Source of the DNA: Candidatus Liptonbacteria bacterium CG11_big_fil_rev_8_21_14_0_20_35_14 | GTDB lineage: Bacteria; Patescibacteriota; Minisyncoccia; UBA6257; XYB1-36-10 | Assembly (NCBI GenBank): GCA_002796205.1 | Contig: PCWO01000006.1 | Coordinates: 1-15,000 of the forward strand | DNA length: 15,000 bases | Reading direction: 5' to 3' | Shown here: positions 5,362 to 13,065 of the stretch, one piece after another | How positions within the stretch are numbered: position 1 is the first letter of the stretch | How the letters are laid out: the number at the start of each line of letters is the position of its first letter | Program-made: the position numbers and the translations under genes | Notes under the pieces: generated by a model | What the model was told of the DNA's origin: nothing | What the model saw: only the letters and a program-made list of their open reading frames with translations | Database searches by the model: none

Positions 5362-7251
5362 ATGAAATTTTCTTATAAGTTACTTAAAAAAATAGATCCT
5401 AAAATAAAAGAAAGAGATAAAATTATAAATGATTTAATTAATCATTCTTTTGAGGTGGATGAAGTTTTGGATAATACTCTTGATATATCTATTTTGCCTA
5501 ATCGTTATAATGATGCCTCGGGGCATATTGGAATAGCTAGAGAATTAGCTATAGCTTCTAATAGAGTTTTAAAATATGAGTTTAAAACTTTAGAAAAAAA
5601 GGGAAAAATTGATATAGAGGTTGAGGATAATAAATATTGCTCCAGATATATAGGGGCGGTTTTATCTTTGGAGTCGTTTAAAACTACACAATATATAACG
5701 GACGTGTTAAAGGATGGCGGTATTAAGTCTATTAATGGAATAGTTGATGTGATGAATTATGTGATGCTTTTAACGGGACAACCAATGCATGCTTTTGATT
5801 ATGATAAAGTGGTTGGAGGTATAAAAGTCAAAAAAATAAATAAAAAAGATAAATTTATAACTCTTGATAATATAGAAATTAAAATACCGAGTGGTACTTT
5901 AGTAATAGCGGATGATGAGGGTGTTTTAGCTATAGCCGGTGTAAAAGGCGGAAAGAGAGCCGAGGTAACCGAGAAAACAAAAAAAATATTAGTTGAAGCG
6001 GCTACTTTTAATCAGGTTAGTATATTTAAAACAGTTAAGGCTATAAATTTAAAGACAGATGCCTCGCTTAGATTTTCTCATAATTTATGCAGTGATTTAG
6101 CGGAAAGGGGAATGGTTGAGGCCTTAGATATTTTAAAGAAAGAATTTAAGGCCGAGATGGTGGCTTTAAAAGATTTGAGATTTGATAAAAAAATAGAGAA
6201 GAAAATATTATTTAGTATAGAGAGGTTTGAAAAATTTATTGGGATGAGTTTGCTAGAAAAAGATATTTTACGAGTTTTTGAGTTATTAGATTTTAAGGTA
6301 AATAAGAAAAAAGAAGTGTTTGAAATTTTAATATCTAAATTTAGAGTTGATATTGAGACAGAGGAGGATTTATTTGAGGAGGTGGTTAGGGTTGTGGGAA
6401 TAAATAAAGTAAAGCCAGAGGCTCCAATTGTGTCTATTGGTAAATCGTTGTTTGATGAGACTTTATTATTAAAAAATAAAGTATCTGATATTTTAACAGG
6501 CTTTTCGTTGGATGAGGTTTATACCTATTCTTTTAATAAAGATCAGGGAGTGGAGTTATTAAATCCTATTTCTTTGGATAGAGAGTTTTTGCGTAGTAGG
6601 TTGACTTTTAATTTGGAGGAGGTGGTAAAAAACAATTTTAGATTTTTTAATGAGGTTAATATATTTGAAATCGGCAGAGTTTTTATAGAGGAGAAGGATA
6701 AAACTTTTTTTGAGGTTTATCATTTAGGAATAGCAGTTGGCAATAAAAAAGAGGGAAGTTTTTTGTTTTTGCGGGGTGTTTTAGAGGGTTTATTTAGAAA
6801 ACTTGATTTAGAGTTTAGTTTTAAACAAGATAAAAATAAGTTAATAATTTATATAGACCATAAAATTATCGGACTGGCTTATGAGAAGGAAAATATATCA
6901 ATAGCCGAGATAAATTTTTGTGATTTAGTTAAAGTAGCAACTAGTAGAAAAAGTTTTAAGCCGATTGTGAAGTTTCCTTTGGTAGGGCGTGATATTTCGG
7001 TGTTGGTTTCGCCAGATGTGCGGGTGGGGGATATGTTTAGTAAAATACAGAAAATTAATTTAAAGGAAATAGTTGATATTGATATGATTGATTTTTATGA
7101 AGGAAAAAAAATATCTGATGGAGTTAAAAGTGTAACTTTTAGAATTATGATGCAATCTAATGAAAAAAGCATAACTTCTAAAGAGGTTGATATAATAATA
7201 AATAAAATTATTAAACTTTTAGAGCAGGATTTTAAGGGGAAGGTGAGGTAA
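5362..7251 (+). CDS. pheT: Phenylalanyl-tRNA synthetase beta subunit, compact form
   Basis: Structural and editing subunit of PheRS. At 629 residues it is well short of the roughly 800 of a standard bacterial PheT. The first 45 residues resemble the start of domain B1, but the chain passes directly to LDISILPNRYNDASGHIGIARELA, so the roughly 110-150 residue OB-fold (EMAP/Trbp111-like tRNA-binding) region normally inserted there is missing. The B3/4 editing region (about 95-260, with GQPMHAFD) is recognisable, then a B5 region (about 280-345), a degenerate catalytic-like module, and a C-terminal FDX-ACB anticodon-binding domain (about 535-629, with RDISVLVSPDVRVGD and a final KGKVR). There is no frameshift. 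It is translationally coupled to pheS. Confidence 0.95.
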   Translation: MKFSYKLLKKIDPKIKERDKIINDLINHSFEVDEVLDNTLDISILPNRYNDASGHIGIARELAIASNRVLKYEFKTLEKKGKIDIEVEDNKYCSRYIGAVLSLESFKTTQYITDVLKDGGIKSINGIVDVMNYVMLLTGQPMHAFDYDKVVGGIKVKKINKKDKFITLDNIEIKIPSGTLVIADDEGVLAIAGVKGGKRAEVTEKTKKILVEAATFNQVSIFKTVKAINLKTDASLRFSHNLCSDLAERGMVEALDILKKEFKAEMVALKDLRFDKKIEKKILFSIERFEKFIGMSLLEKDILRVFELLDFKVNKKKEVFEILISKFRVDIETEEDLFEEVVRVVGINKVKPEAPIVSIGKSLFDETLLLKNKVSDILTGFSLDEVYTYSFNKDQGVELLNPISLDREFLRSRLTFNLEEVVKNNFRFFNEVNIFEIGRVFIEEKDKTFFEVYHLGIAVGNKKEGSFLFLRGVLEGLFRKLDLEFSFKQDKNKLIIYIDHKIIGLAYEKENISIAEINFCDLVKVATSRKSFKPIVKFPLVGRDISVLVSPDVRVGDMFSKIQKINLKEIVDIDMIDFYEGKKISDGVKSVTFRIMMQSNEKSITSKEVDIIINKIIKLLEQDFKGKVR

Positions 7252-7282
7252 AATATAGGGGCTTTATTTAGGTGTAATTTAT

Positions 7283-7291
7283 TGTTATAAT
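7283..7291 (+). promoter_or_regulatory. Extended -10 promoter of gyrB
   Basis: TGT-TATAAT, a perfect extended -10, without a good -35 at the expected distance. Predicted start near 7298, giving a leader of about 27 nt that holds two AAGGA elements (7308-7312 and 7315-7319). The second is 5 nt before the ATG and is the clearest gene-associated Shine-Dalgarno in the window. Confidence 0.65.
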
Positions 7292-7324
7292 TAGGTTTAT
7301 AAATTATAAGGAATAAGGATTGTA

Positions 7325-9319
7325 ATGCCTAAAGAATCTAATAAAAAAGAGGCTCTAAAAACTGAAAAACAAGAGAAAAAGAAGTCATCCTATGGAGCGG
7401 CTGACATTCAGGTACTTGAGGGATTAGACCCGGTAAGGAAGAGGCCGGGAATGTATATTGGGTCAACTGGGGTTGATGGACTTTATCATTTGATTTGGGA
7501 GGTAGTTGATAACTCAATTGATGAGGCGATGGCTTTACATGCTAAGAATATTTGGATTGAAATTGAGGAGGGTAATAGAGTGACAGTCGTTGATGATGGA
7601 CGAGGTATTCCAGTTGAGACTCATAAGCAGACTAATAAATCGGCGCTTGAGACTATTATGACCACTTTGCATGCCGGAGGGAAATTTGGAGGAGAGGGTT
7701 ATAAGGTTTCAACCGGTTTGCATGGAGTTGGAGTTTCGGTGGTTAATGCTTTGTCGGCTAAACTTTCGGTAACGGTAAAGAGAGAGGGATATGAATGGAC
7801 TCAAGAGTATGAGAGAGGTGTAGTTAAAACAAAAGTAAAAAAGGGAAATAAAGCGGTCGGAACTGGTACCGCGGTTACTTTTATACCTGATACGACAATT
7901 TTGCCTAATGAACCATATGAGGTAAAGCGTATTTTTGAGCATTTAAGACAGCAAGCTTATTTAACAAACGGAGTTAAAATAAGTTTTAAGGATTTGCGAG
8001 GAGAAACACCTAAGCTATATAGTTTTCATTTTGATGGAGGGTTATTGTCTTTTATTAAGTATTTATACAATAAGCAGGGTGATGAAAATTTGTTGCAAAA
8101 ATCAGTTTTTCATATACATAAAGAAAGTCAAGGAGTTGATGTTGAGGTGGCCTTTGTTTATACGGATGATATTGAAATAAGAGAGATAAGTTTTGCTAAT
8201 AATGTTTATACAATGGATGGCGGTATGCATTTGACTGGTTTTAGATCAGCTCTAACACGTAGTTTAAATGATTATGCCAGAAGTGAAAATTTTTTAAAGG
8301 AGAAGGATGAAAATTTATCTGGAGATGATGTGCGTGAAGGTATGGTGGTAGTGGTTTCGGTTAGATTACCAGAGCCTCAATTTGAGGGACAAACAAAAGG
8401 AAGACTAGGTAGTCCAGAGGCGCGGACAGCGGTTGAGGGTGTAGTTAACGAGGCGATTAAGGATTTTCTAGATAGAAATCCGGCTGATGGAAGAAAAATT
8501 ATTGAAAAATGTTTATTGGCTCAAAAGGCGCGTAAGGCGGCTAAGGCGGCTAAAGATACAGTGCTTCGTAAAGGCGCTTTAGAGGGTTTAACTTTACCGG
8601 GTAAATTATCTGATTGCACCAGTCGTAAACCGGAGTTATCTGAATTATTTTTAGTGGAAGGAGATTCGGCTGGCGGTAGCGCAAAACAGGGCAGAGATAG
8701 AATGTATCAAGCCATTCTTCCACTGAGAGGAAAAATTTTAAATGTGGAAAAGGCTCGGATTGATAAAATGCTGGCTTCGCAGGAAATTAGATCGCTGGTG
8801 ATTGCGCTTGGAACTTCAATTGCAGATACATTTGATCTAGAAAAACTTAGATATCATAAAATTGTTATTATGACTGATGCGGATGTAGATGGAGCTCATA
8901 TAAGAATTTTACTTTTGACTTTATTTTTTAGATATTTCCCTAAAGTTATTGAGGGGGGCTATTTATATATAGCTCAACCACCTCTTTATAAAATCTCTAA
9001 AGGTAAAGAATCTTATTACGCTTTTGTGGATAAAGAAAAGGAGGAGGTTTTGAAAAAATTTGGTATAGCGGGTGAGATTGATGAGGAAGGTAATGTTAAA
9101 GGAGTGTCTATTCAAAGATATAAAGGACTAGGTGAGATGAATGCAGATCAGTTGTGGGAGACAACTATGAATCCGGAGGAGAGAGTTTTAAAGCAGGTAA
9201 CTGTGACTCAAGCTAGCGAGGCTGATAAAATGTTTGATATTTTAATGGGGGGAGAGGTTGAACCGCGAAAACGTTTTATACAAACTCACGCACTTGATGT
9301 AAAGAACCTAGATATTTAG
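7325..9319 (+). CDS. gyrB: DNA gyrase subunit B
   Basis: ATPase subunit of the type IIA topoisomerase that introduces negative supercoils. Its 664 residues start with a Lys/Glu-rich extension (about 1-22). The GHKL ATPase domain has E59 and N63 (WEVVDNSIDEA), D90-D91-G92 (VVDDGRGIP) and TGLHGVGVSVV at about 130-140; the transducer carries the QTK loop (356-358). The TOPRIM domain has catalytic E445 (FLVEGDSAGGSAKQGRDR) and D518/D520 in MTDADVDGAHIR. The C-terminal tail (QRYKGLGEMNADQLWETTMNPEER) is the standard GyrB tail. KQGR rather than KQAR in TOPRIM favours GyrB over ParE. The quinolone-region block is unaltered, with ILPLRGK. The start is fixed by AAGGA at 7315-7319. It is probably a single-gene transcript. 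Confidence 0.96.
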   Translation: MPKESNKKEALKTEKQEKKKSSYGAADIQVLEGLDPVRKRPGMYIGSTGVDGLYHLIWEVVDNSIDEAMALHAKNIWIEIEEGNRVTVVDDGRGIPVETHKQTNKSALETIMTTLHAGGKFGGEGYKVSTGLHGVGVSVVNALSAKLSVTVKREGYEWTQEYERGVVKTKVKKGNKAVGTGTAVTFIPDTTILPNEPYEVKRIFEHLRQQAYLTNGVKISFKDLRGETPKLYSFHFDGGLLSFIKYLYNKQGDENLLQKSVFHIHKESQGVDVEVAFVYTDDIEIREISFANNVYTMDGGMHLTGFRSALTRSLNDYARSENFLKEKDENLSGDDVREGMVVVVSVRLPEPQFEGQTKGRLGSPEARTAVEGVVNEAIKDFLDRNPADGRKIIEKCLLAQKARKAAKAAKDTVLRKGALEGLTLPGKLSDCTSRKPELSELFLVEGDSAGGSAKQGRDRMYQAILPLRGKILNVEKARIDKMLASQEIRSLVIALGTSIADTFDLEKLRYHKIVIMTDADVDGAHIRILLLTLFFRYFPKVIEGGYLYIAQPPLYKISKGKESYYAFVDKEKEEVLKKFGIAGEIDEEGNVKGVSIQRYKGLGEMNADQLWETTMNPEERVLKQVTVTQASEADKMFDILMGGEVEPRKRFIQTHALDVKNLDI

Positions 9320-9323
9320 GCGC

Positions 9324-9352
9324 TTTACATTATTTATTATTTAATGTATAGT
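9324..9352 (+). promoter_or_regulatory. Promoter of secE-nusG-rplK
   Basis: TTTACA at 9324-9329 and TATAGT at 9347-9352 with a 17-nt spacer, each one mismatch from consensus. The secE ATG lies 11 nt after the -10, so the leader is predicted at about 5 nt, with no room for a Shine-Dalgarno. A weak AT hairpin, TACATTA/TAATGTA (9326-9332/9342-9348), overlaps the same bases. Confidence 0.65.
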
Positions 9353-9363
9353 TTTAAATAATT

Positions 9364-9549
9364 ATGATTTCTAAAATACAATCATTTCTAGGGGAGGCTT
9401 TTTTTGAGCTTCGTCGGGTGAATTGGCCAACTCGTCAGCAGACTGTTAGATTAACTATAGTGGTTATTATTATGTCGTTACTGGTAGCAATTGTGCTGGG
9501 TATTTTTGATTTTGTTTTTACCAACATTATTGATTCATTTGTTATATAA
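9364..9549 (+). CDS. secE: Preprotein translocase subunit SecE
   Basis: Small essential subunit of the SecYEG channel in the cytoplasmic membrane. The 61-residue protein is a minimal one-helix SecE: an N-terminal amphipathic stretch containing ELRRVNWPTRQQT (the SecE signature ELxKVxWPTR), then one transmembrane helix at about 29-55. It lies directly before nusG and rplK in the order common to bacteria, which supports the call. The start is set by the -10 box 11 nt upstream and by family length. The gap to nusG is 4 bp. Confidence 0.95.
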   Translation: MISKIQSFLGEAFFELRRVNWPTRQQTVRLTIVVIIMSLLVAIVLGIFDFVFTNIIDSFVI

Positions 9550-9553
9550 AATT

Positions 9554-10108
9554 ATGTCAGAAACAAAGGTGCAGGAAATAAAGGGTAGACATTGGTATGC
9601 GGTGCATACTTATTCTGGTTATGAGGATGCAGTAGCGCGTTATTTAAAACAGCGGGTTGATTCTCTATTTATGAATGATAAAATTTTTAAAGTGATTGTA
9701 CCTAAAGAATCTCGTATAAAGATTAAAAATGGGAGAAGGCAGGAGGTGGAGGAAAAGATATACCCTGGATATGTGTTGGTAGATATGATTTTATCTGAAG
9801 ATTCTTGGTATGTAGTCCGTAATACTCCTCGGGTAACCGGCTTTGTGGGGTCTGATTCTACTAAACCAACTCCACTTTCAAAAAGTGAAATTGATTTATT
9901 ACTGGGCAGAATGGATGATGACTCGGCTAAATTTAGAGTTGATTTATCTATTGGGGAGGTTATAAAAATTACAGACGGTCCGTTTAAGGATTATGAGGGA
10001 AAGGTGGAAGAAATAGATGAAGAAAAAGGCAAGATTAAAATACTGGTTCCTATTTTTGGAAGAGATACTTCGGTTGAACTGGATTCCTTGCAAGTTTCTA
10101 AAATTTAA
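9554..10108 (+). CDS. nusG: Transcription termination/antitermination factor NusG
   Basis: Binds RNA polymerase and modulates pausing, termination and transcription-translation coupling. The start at ATG 9554 gives 184 residues, the usual length. An upstream in-frame ATG at 9491 would add 21 hydrophobic residues that are secE codons read out of frame, so it is rejected. The NGN domain (about 10-115) begins HWYAVHTYSGYEDAV and contains IYPGYVLVDM and VRNTPRVTGFVG. The KOW domain (about 128-184) reads GEVIKITDGPFKDYEGKVEEID. It lies 4 bp after secE and 14 bp before rplK. Confidence 0.97.
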   Translation: MSETKVQEIKGRHWYAVHTYSGYEDAVARYLKQRVDSLFMNDKIFKVIVPKESRIKIKNGRRQEVEEKIYPGYVLVDMILSEDSWYVVRNTPRVTGFVGSDSTKPTPLSKSEIDLLLGRMDDDSAKFRVDLSIGEVIKITDGPFKDYEGKVEEIDEEKGKIKILVPIFGRDTSVELDSLQVSKI

Positions 10109-10122
10109 GTATTATTGCATTT

Positions 10123-10545
10123 ATGGCAAAAAAAATTAAAATACAAGTAAAAATACAAATTGAGGCAGGTAAGGCCACGCCAGCTCCGCCAGTTGGGACA
10201 GCACTTGGACCACAAGGTATAAATATAGGAGATTTTTGTAGTCAATTTAATGATAAAACAAAAGAGATGAAGGGGGATGTGGTGCCAGCTGTGATTACGA
10301 TATATGAGGATAGAACTTTTGATTTTATTTTAAAAACATCACCCGCTTCGGCTTTAATTAAAAAGATGGTGCAAATTACTAAGGGTTCTGGCAGTGCTTT
10401 AAAAAAGAAAGTAGGCAATCTTACAAAGGCTCAAGTGCGTGAGATAGCCGAAAAGAAAATGAATGATTTGAATGCTAATGATATTGAGCAGGCTATGAAA
10501 ATTATTGAGGGGACGGCGCGCAATATGGGTGTAACGGTTGAATAA
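10123..10545 (+). CDS. rplK: Ribosomal protein L11 (uL11)
   Basis: Component of the ribosomal GTPase-associated centre that binds 23S rRNA helices 43-44. At 140 residues it is full length. The N-terminal domain carries KATPAPPVGTALGPQGINI (the proline-rich thiostrepton-site helix), and the C-terminal rRNA-binding domain ends with the conserved GTARNMGVTVE. It starts 14 bp after nusG. In most bacteria rplA (L1) follows; here a promoter-hairpin unit and gatB follow, so either L1 is elsewhere or the lineage lacks it. Confidence 0.97.
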   Translation: MAKKIKIQVKIQIEAGKATPAPPVGTALGPQGINIGDFCSQFNDKTKEMKGDVVPAVITIYEDRTFDFILKTSPASALIKKMVQITKGSGSALKKKVGNLTKAQVREIAEKKMNDLNANDIEQAMKIIEGTARNMGVTVE

Positions 10546-10573
10546 TCTTTGGGGATAACATTATTTTTAGATT

Positions 10574-10582
10574 TGGTATAAT
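10574..10582 (+). promoter_or_regulatory. Extended -10 upstream of the post-rplK hairpin
   Basis: TGG-TATAAT, a perfect extended -10 with only a poor -35 (ATAACA at 10555-10560). Predicted start near 10589, only a few bases before the hairpin at 10592. It could make a very short RNA or, by read-through, supply gatB. Confidence 0.55.
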
Positions 10583-10588
10583 AAGGTT

Positions 10589-10633
10589 ACGAAAAGTCGT
10601 TTTAAGGAGGTGAGGGCCTTGAACGGCTTTTTT
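10589..10633 (+). ncRNA. Hairpin with perfect SD sequence; terminator or short RNA
   Basis: AAAAGTCGTTT (10592-10602) pairs with GAACGGCTTTT (10621-10631) over 11 bp with two G-U pairs. After one unpaired T the stem continues as AAGG (10604-10607) with CCTT (10617-10620), closing a 9-nt loop AGGTGAGGG. The 3' arm runs into six T residues (10628-10633), so it works on paper as an intrinsic terminator for secE-nusG-rplK. Across the inner stem and loop, AAGGAGGTGA (10604-10613) is fully complementary to the consensus bacterial 16S 3' tail. With the extended -10 at 10574-10582 just upstream, the region could be a free-standing RNA of about 45 nt. An eight-codon ORF (TTG at 10619 to TAA at 10645) sits 8 nt after GGAGG. 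Terminator is the safer reading; the other roles are inference. Confidence 0.55.
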
Positions 10634-10668
10634 CGTTTTATATAAAATTAGATTTTAGCCTAAGTTTT

Positions 10669-10677
10669 TGGTATATT
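10669..10677 (+). promoter_or_regulatory. Extended -10 promoter of gatB
   Basis: TGG-TATATT, one mismatch from consensus. The gatB ATG at 10689 is 11 nt after it, the same distance as at secE, so the transcript should be nearly leaderless; no Shine-Dalgarno is present in the gap. Confidence 0.55.
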
Positions 10678-10688
10678 AAGTAAAACTT

Positions 10689-12119
10689 ATGAAATATAAA
10701 GCAGTGATAGGCATGGAGGTGCATGCGGAACTTAAATCAGAGCGTAAGATGTTTTGTGGGTGTTTAAATAATCCAGATGAAGTAGGGGTTAATGTAAATG
10801 TATGTCCGGTTTGTTTAGCTCATCCGGGGACGTTGCCGGTTGCAAATAGAAAGCCAATAGAATCTATGATTAAGATAAATTTTGCCTTGCATGGAAGATT
10901 GGCGGACAAAACAAAATTTTCTCGTAAAAATTATTTTTATCCTGATTTACCAAAAGGATATCAGATAACCAGTCAACCTGATCCATTTATATTTGGGGGG
11001 TATGTTGAGGTTGATGAAAAAAAAATAGCGATTGATCATGGGCATTTAGAGGAAGATACGGGCACATCTATTCATGAGGGAGATTATACTTTAGTTAATT
11101 TTAATAGATCAGGAGTGCCTTTAATGGAGCTGGTGACAGAGCCGGTAATAGAGTCGGGTATTGAGGCTCGTCGTTTTTGTGAGGAATTGCAGTTGATTTT
11201 GAGATATTTAGGTGTGTCTGATGCAAATATGGAAAAAGGAGAGATGAGATGCGAGGTTAATGTGTCTATAATGCCAGAGGATTTTAAAGAATTTGGAACG
11301 AAGGTTGAGATAAAAAATTTAAACTCATTTAGAGCGGTTGAAAAGTCTATTAATTATGAGATAGAGCGTCATAAAGCTTTACTTGAACAATCTGAAAAAG
11401 TTATTCAAGAGACTCGCGGGTGGGATGAGATAAAAAATAAGACTGTAGCCCAAAGAAAAAAAGAGGATGCGCATGATTATAGATATTTTCCGGAACCTGA
11501 TTTACCGGAATTTGATTTGAGAGATTTTGAGATTGAACGTTTAAAAAATGATATACCGGAATTACCTTCTGAAAAACGTAAAAGATTTATAGAGGAATAT
11601 GGTTTAAGCTCTGACCAGGTTGAGGTGTTGGTGTTTGATAGAGATTTGGCTAATTATTTTGAGCAGACGGCTAGTGAATTAAAAGCAGATTTTGTACAAG
11701 CCAGTTTTTCTAGTCTTTATAATTATTTAGTGAGTGATTTAAGGGGTTTAATGAAGTCTCAAAATATTTCTTTTGAGGAATTAAAAATAACTCCAGAAAA
11801 TTTTGTGGATTTAATTTTATTGATTGAAAAAAATGTTATTGGAAGTAGAGTAGCTAAAAATGTATTACTTCGCATGTTTAAAGATGGGTCTGATCCGGTG
11901 GCTATTGTAAAAGAGGAGGGGCTTGAGCAAGTGAGTGATGAAGGGGAATTATTGACGACAGTTAAAAAAATTATTTCTTTAAATAATGCAGTAGTAGAGG
12001 ATTATAAAAATGGCAAAGAGAAGGCTATAAAGTTTTTAGTAGGGCAAGCCATGAAGGAGCTTAAAGGAAAGGGGGATCCTTTAAAGTTAGAGGAAATTTT
12101 TAAAGGAGAAATAAAATAA
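10689..12119 (+). CDS. gatB: Asp/Glu-tRNA amidotransferase subunit B
   Basis: The subunit of GatCAB that binds misacylated tRNA, activates its side-chain carboxyl with ATP and transfers ammonia from GatA. Its 476 residues are normal. The cradle domain begins with IGMEVHAEL (E10, H12 near the active site). C23 and C25 (FCGC) plus C39 and C42 (CPVC) form the structural zinc site found in many GatB proteins. DHGHLEEDTG, NRSGVPLMELVTEP and MRCEVNVSI are further conserved blocks, with DAHDYRYFPEPDLP at the end of the core. A helical domain and YqeY-like tail (about 300-476) finish the protein. Unlike the usual gatCAB operon it is separated from gatCA by about 8 kb and has its own promoter. It converges on miaA with only 10 bp between stops. 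Confidence 0.97.
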   Translation: MKYKAVIGMEVHAELKSERKMFCGCLNNPDEVGVNVNVCPVCLAHPGTLPVANRKPIESMIKINFALHGRLADKTKFSRKNYFYPDLPKGYQITSQPDPFIFGGYVEVDEKKIAIDHGHLEEDTGTSIHEGDYTLVNFNRSGVPLMELVTEPVIESGIEARRFCEELQLILRYLGVSDANMEKGEMRCEVNVSIMPEDFKEFGTKVEIKNLNSFRAVEKSINYEIERHKALLEQSEKVIQETRGWDEIKNKTVAQRKKEDAHDYRYFPEPDLPEFDLRDFEIERLKNDIPELPSEKRKRFIEEYGLSSDQVEVLVFDRDLANYFEQTASELKADFVQASFSSLYNYLVSDLRGLMKSQNISFEELKITPENFVDLILLIEKNVIGSRVAKNVLLRMFKDGSDPVAIVKEEGLEQVSDEGELLTTVKKIISLNNAVVEDYKNGKEKAIKFLVGQAMKELKGKGDPLKLEEIFKGEIK

Positions 12120-12129
12120 TTTCTTTATA

Positions 12130-13032
12130 TTAAAATTTTTTTATCATTTTTTCTGCTTCTTTTTGGGTTTTTATCCAGTGAATATCTTTGTCTTTTTTCC
12201 ACCAGGTCATTTGGCGTTTGGCAAACTTATATATTTCGGTTTGTAATTTTTTTATCATTTCTTGTTCAGTCATTTCTTTTTTTAGAAACTTGGCTATGTA
12301 TTTGTATTCTAAGCCTAACTCCTCCATTCTTTTATAGGAAAGTCCCTGCCTACCGGCAGGCAGGCTTTTATTATGAAGATTTTGAACTTCTTTTATTAGA
12401 CCTTGTTTAATTCGTTTGTTTAGTCTTTGATTAATATTTTTTATAAGATTTTCTTGATTGATTTGAATACCAATTTTTAGAGAGTTGTATTTTTCTTTTT
12501 TAGTTGTTTTAGGTATGGGTTGATTAGTGGCTTCTATAATTTCTAAGGCTCTGATAAGTCGGTGGGGATTGTTTGGGTCTATAGTTTTAGATCTCTCTTT
12601 ATCTTTTTGTTTAAGGATTTTAAATAGTTCGGTGGTGGTTTTTTGAGATAATTCTTTTCTGAGTTTTGGATTAGCTTTTATTTTTGGAAGACTTATATTA
12701 TATAGAAGTGTGTCTATATAAAAAGCGGTGCCTCCGGCTATTATGGGGAGTTTATTTTTTTTAATTATATTTTGGATAGCTTTGTTGGCTTTAATTTTAA
12801 AATTTTGGGCAGTAAATATTTTTTGAGGGCTTAAAATATCTAAAAGATGGTGGGGAATGCCTTGCATTTCTGGTTTAGTTATTTTGCCGGTGCCTATATT
12901 TAGGCCTTTATAAACTTGACGAGAGTCGGCGGAGATAATTTCGCCGTTATATTTTTTGGCTATCTGAACAGCTAGATCTGATTTGCCAGAGGCGGTTTGG
13001 CCGACTATAACTATTATTTTTGGTTTACTCAT
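12130..13032 (-). CDS. miaA: tRNA dimethylallyltransferase MiaA
   Basis: Transfers dimethylallyl to N6 of A37 in tRNAs that read UNN codons. The 300-residue length is typical. The P-loop GQTASGKS is at residues 11-18, followed by D36-SRQVYKGL with GTGK, the substrate-binding HHLLDI, and AGGTAFYIDTLL near 99-110. PNNPHRLIRALEI belongs to the tRNA-binding region. At residues 223-230 the peptide SLPAGRQG interrupts an otherwise ordinary segment (EVQNLHNK, then LSYKRMEELG); it is encoded by a GC-rich imperfect palindrome and appears to be an in-frame insertion. The gene begins 26 bp after the thrS stop, with no own promoter or Shine-Dalgarno seen, so it is probably cotranscribed with thrS. Confidence 0.95.
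   Translation of the reverse strand: MSKPKIIVIVGQTASGKSDLAVQIAKKYNGEIISADSRQVYKGLNIGTGKITKPEMQGIPHHLLDILSPQKIFTAQNFKIKANKAIQNIIKKNKLPIIAGGTAFYIDTLLYNISLPKIKANPKLRKELSQKTTTELFKILKQKDKERSKTIDPNNPHRLIRALEIIEATNQPIPKTTKKEKYNSLKIGIQINQENLIKNINQRLNKRIKQGLIKEVQNLHNKSLPAGRQGLSYKRMEELGLEYKYIAKFLKKEMTEQEMIKKLQTEIYKFAKRQMTWWKKDKDIHWIKTQKEAEKMIKKF
12345..12364. repeat. GC-rich palindromic insert inside miaA
   Basis: CCTGCCTACCGGCAGGCAGG is a 20-bp imperfect palindrome: arms CCTGCCT/AGGCAGG, one A/C mismatch, centre CCGG. It is about three-quarters G+C inside an AT-rich gene. In the miaA frame it encodes the core of SLPAGRQG, and removing about 21 bp would restore a continuous MiaA alignment. No second copy was seen in this window. 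Confidence 0.75.
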
Positions 13033-13037
13033 ATTTT

Positions 13038-13065
13038 AAAATAGGAATTTTATGACTCCTATTTT
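13038..13065 (-). other. Hairpin across the thrS stop codon and thrS-miaA gap
   Basis: AAAATAGGA (minus strand 13065-13057) pairs perfectly with TCCTATTTT (13046-13038) over 9 bp with a 10-nt loop. The thrS TAG stop lies in the first arm, and the second arm ends 6 bp before the miaA ATG. The T4 end makes it a weak terminator or attenuating hairpin; it could also damp miaA translation. Confidence 0.4.

Noticed and set aside
7709..7942. Minus-strand ORF inside gyrB
   Set aside because: Antisense to the conserved GHKL domain; low-complexity protein with no support.
7325..9319. ParE instead of GyrB
   Set aside because: KQGR in the TOPRIM block and the overall pattern fit GyrB better; no parC is adjacent.
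9491..9553. Upstream in-frame extension of nusG
   Set aside because: Its 21 residues are secE codons read in another frame; family alignment starts after ATG 9554.
12116..12135. Bidirectional terminator between gatB and miaA
   Set aside because: The 10-bp gap is AT-rich with T/A runs but forms no convincing stem.
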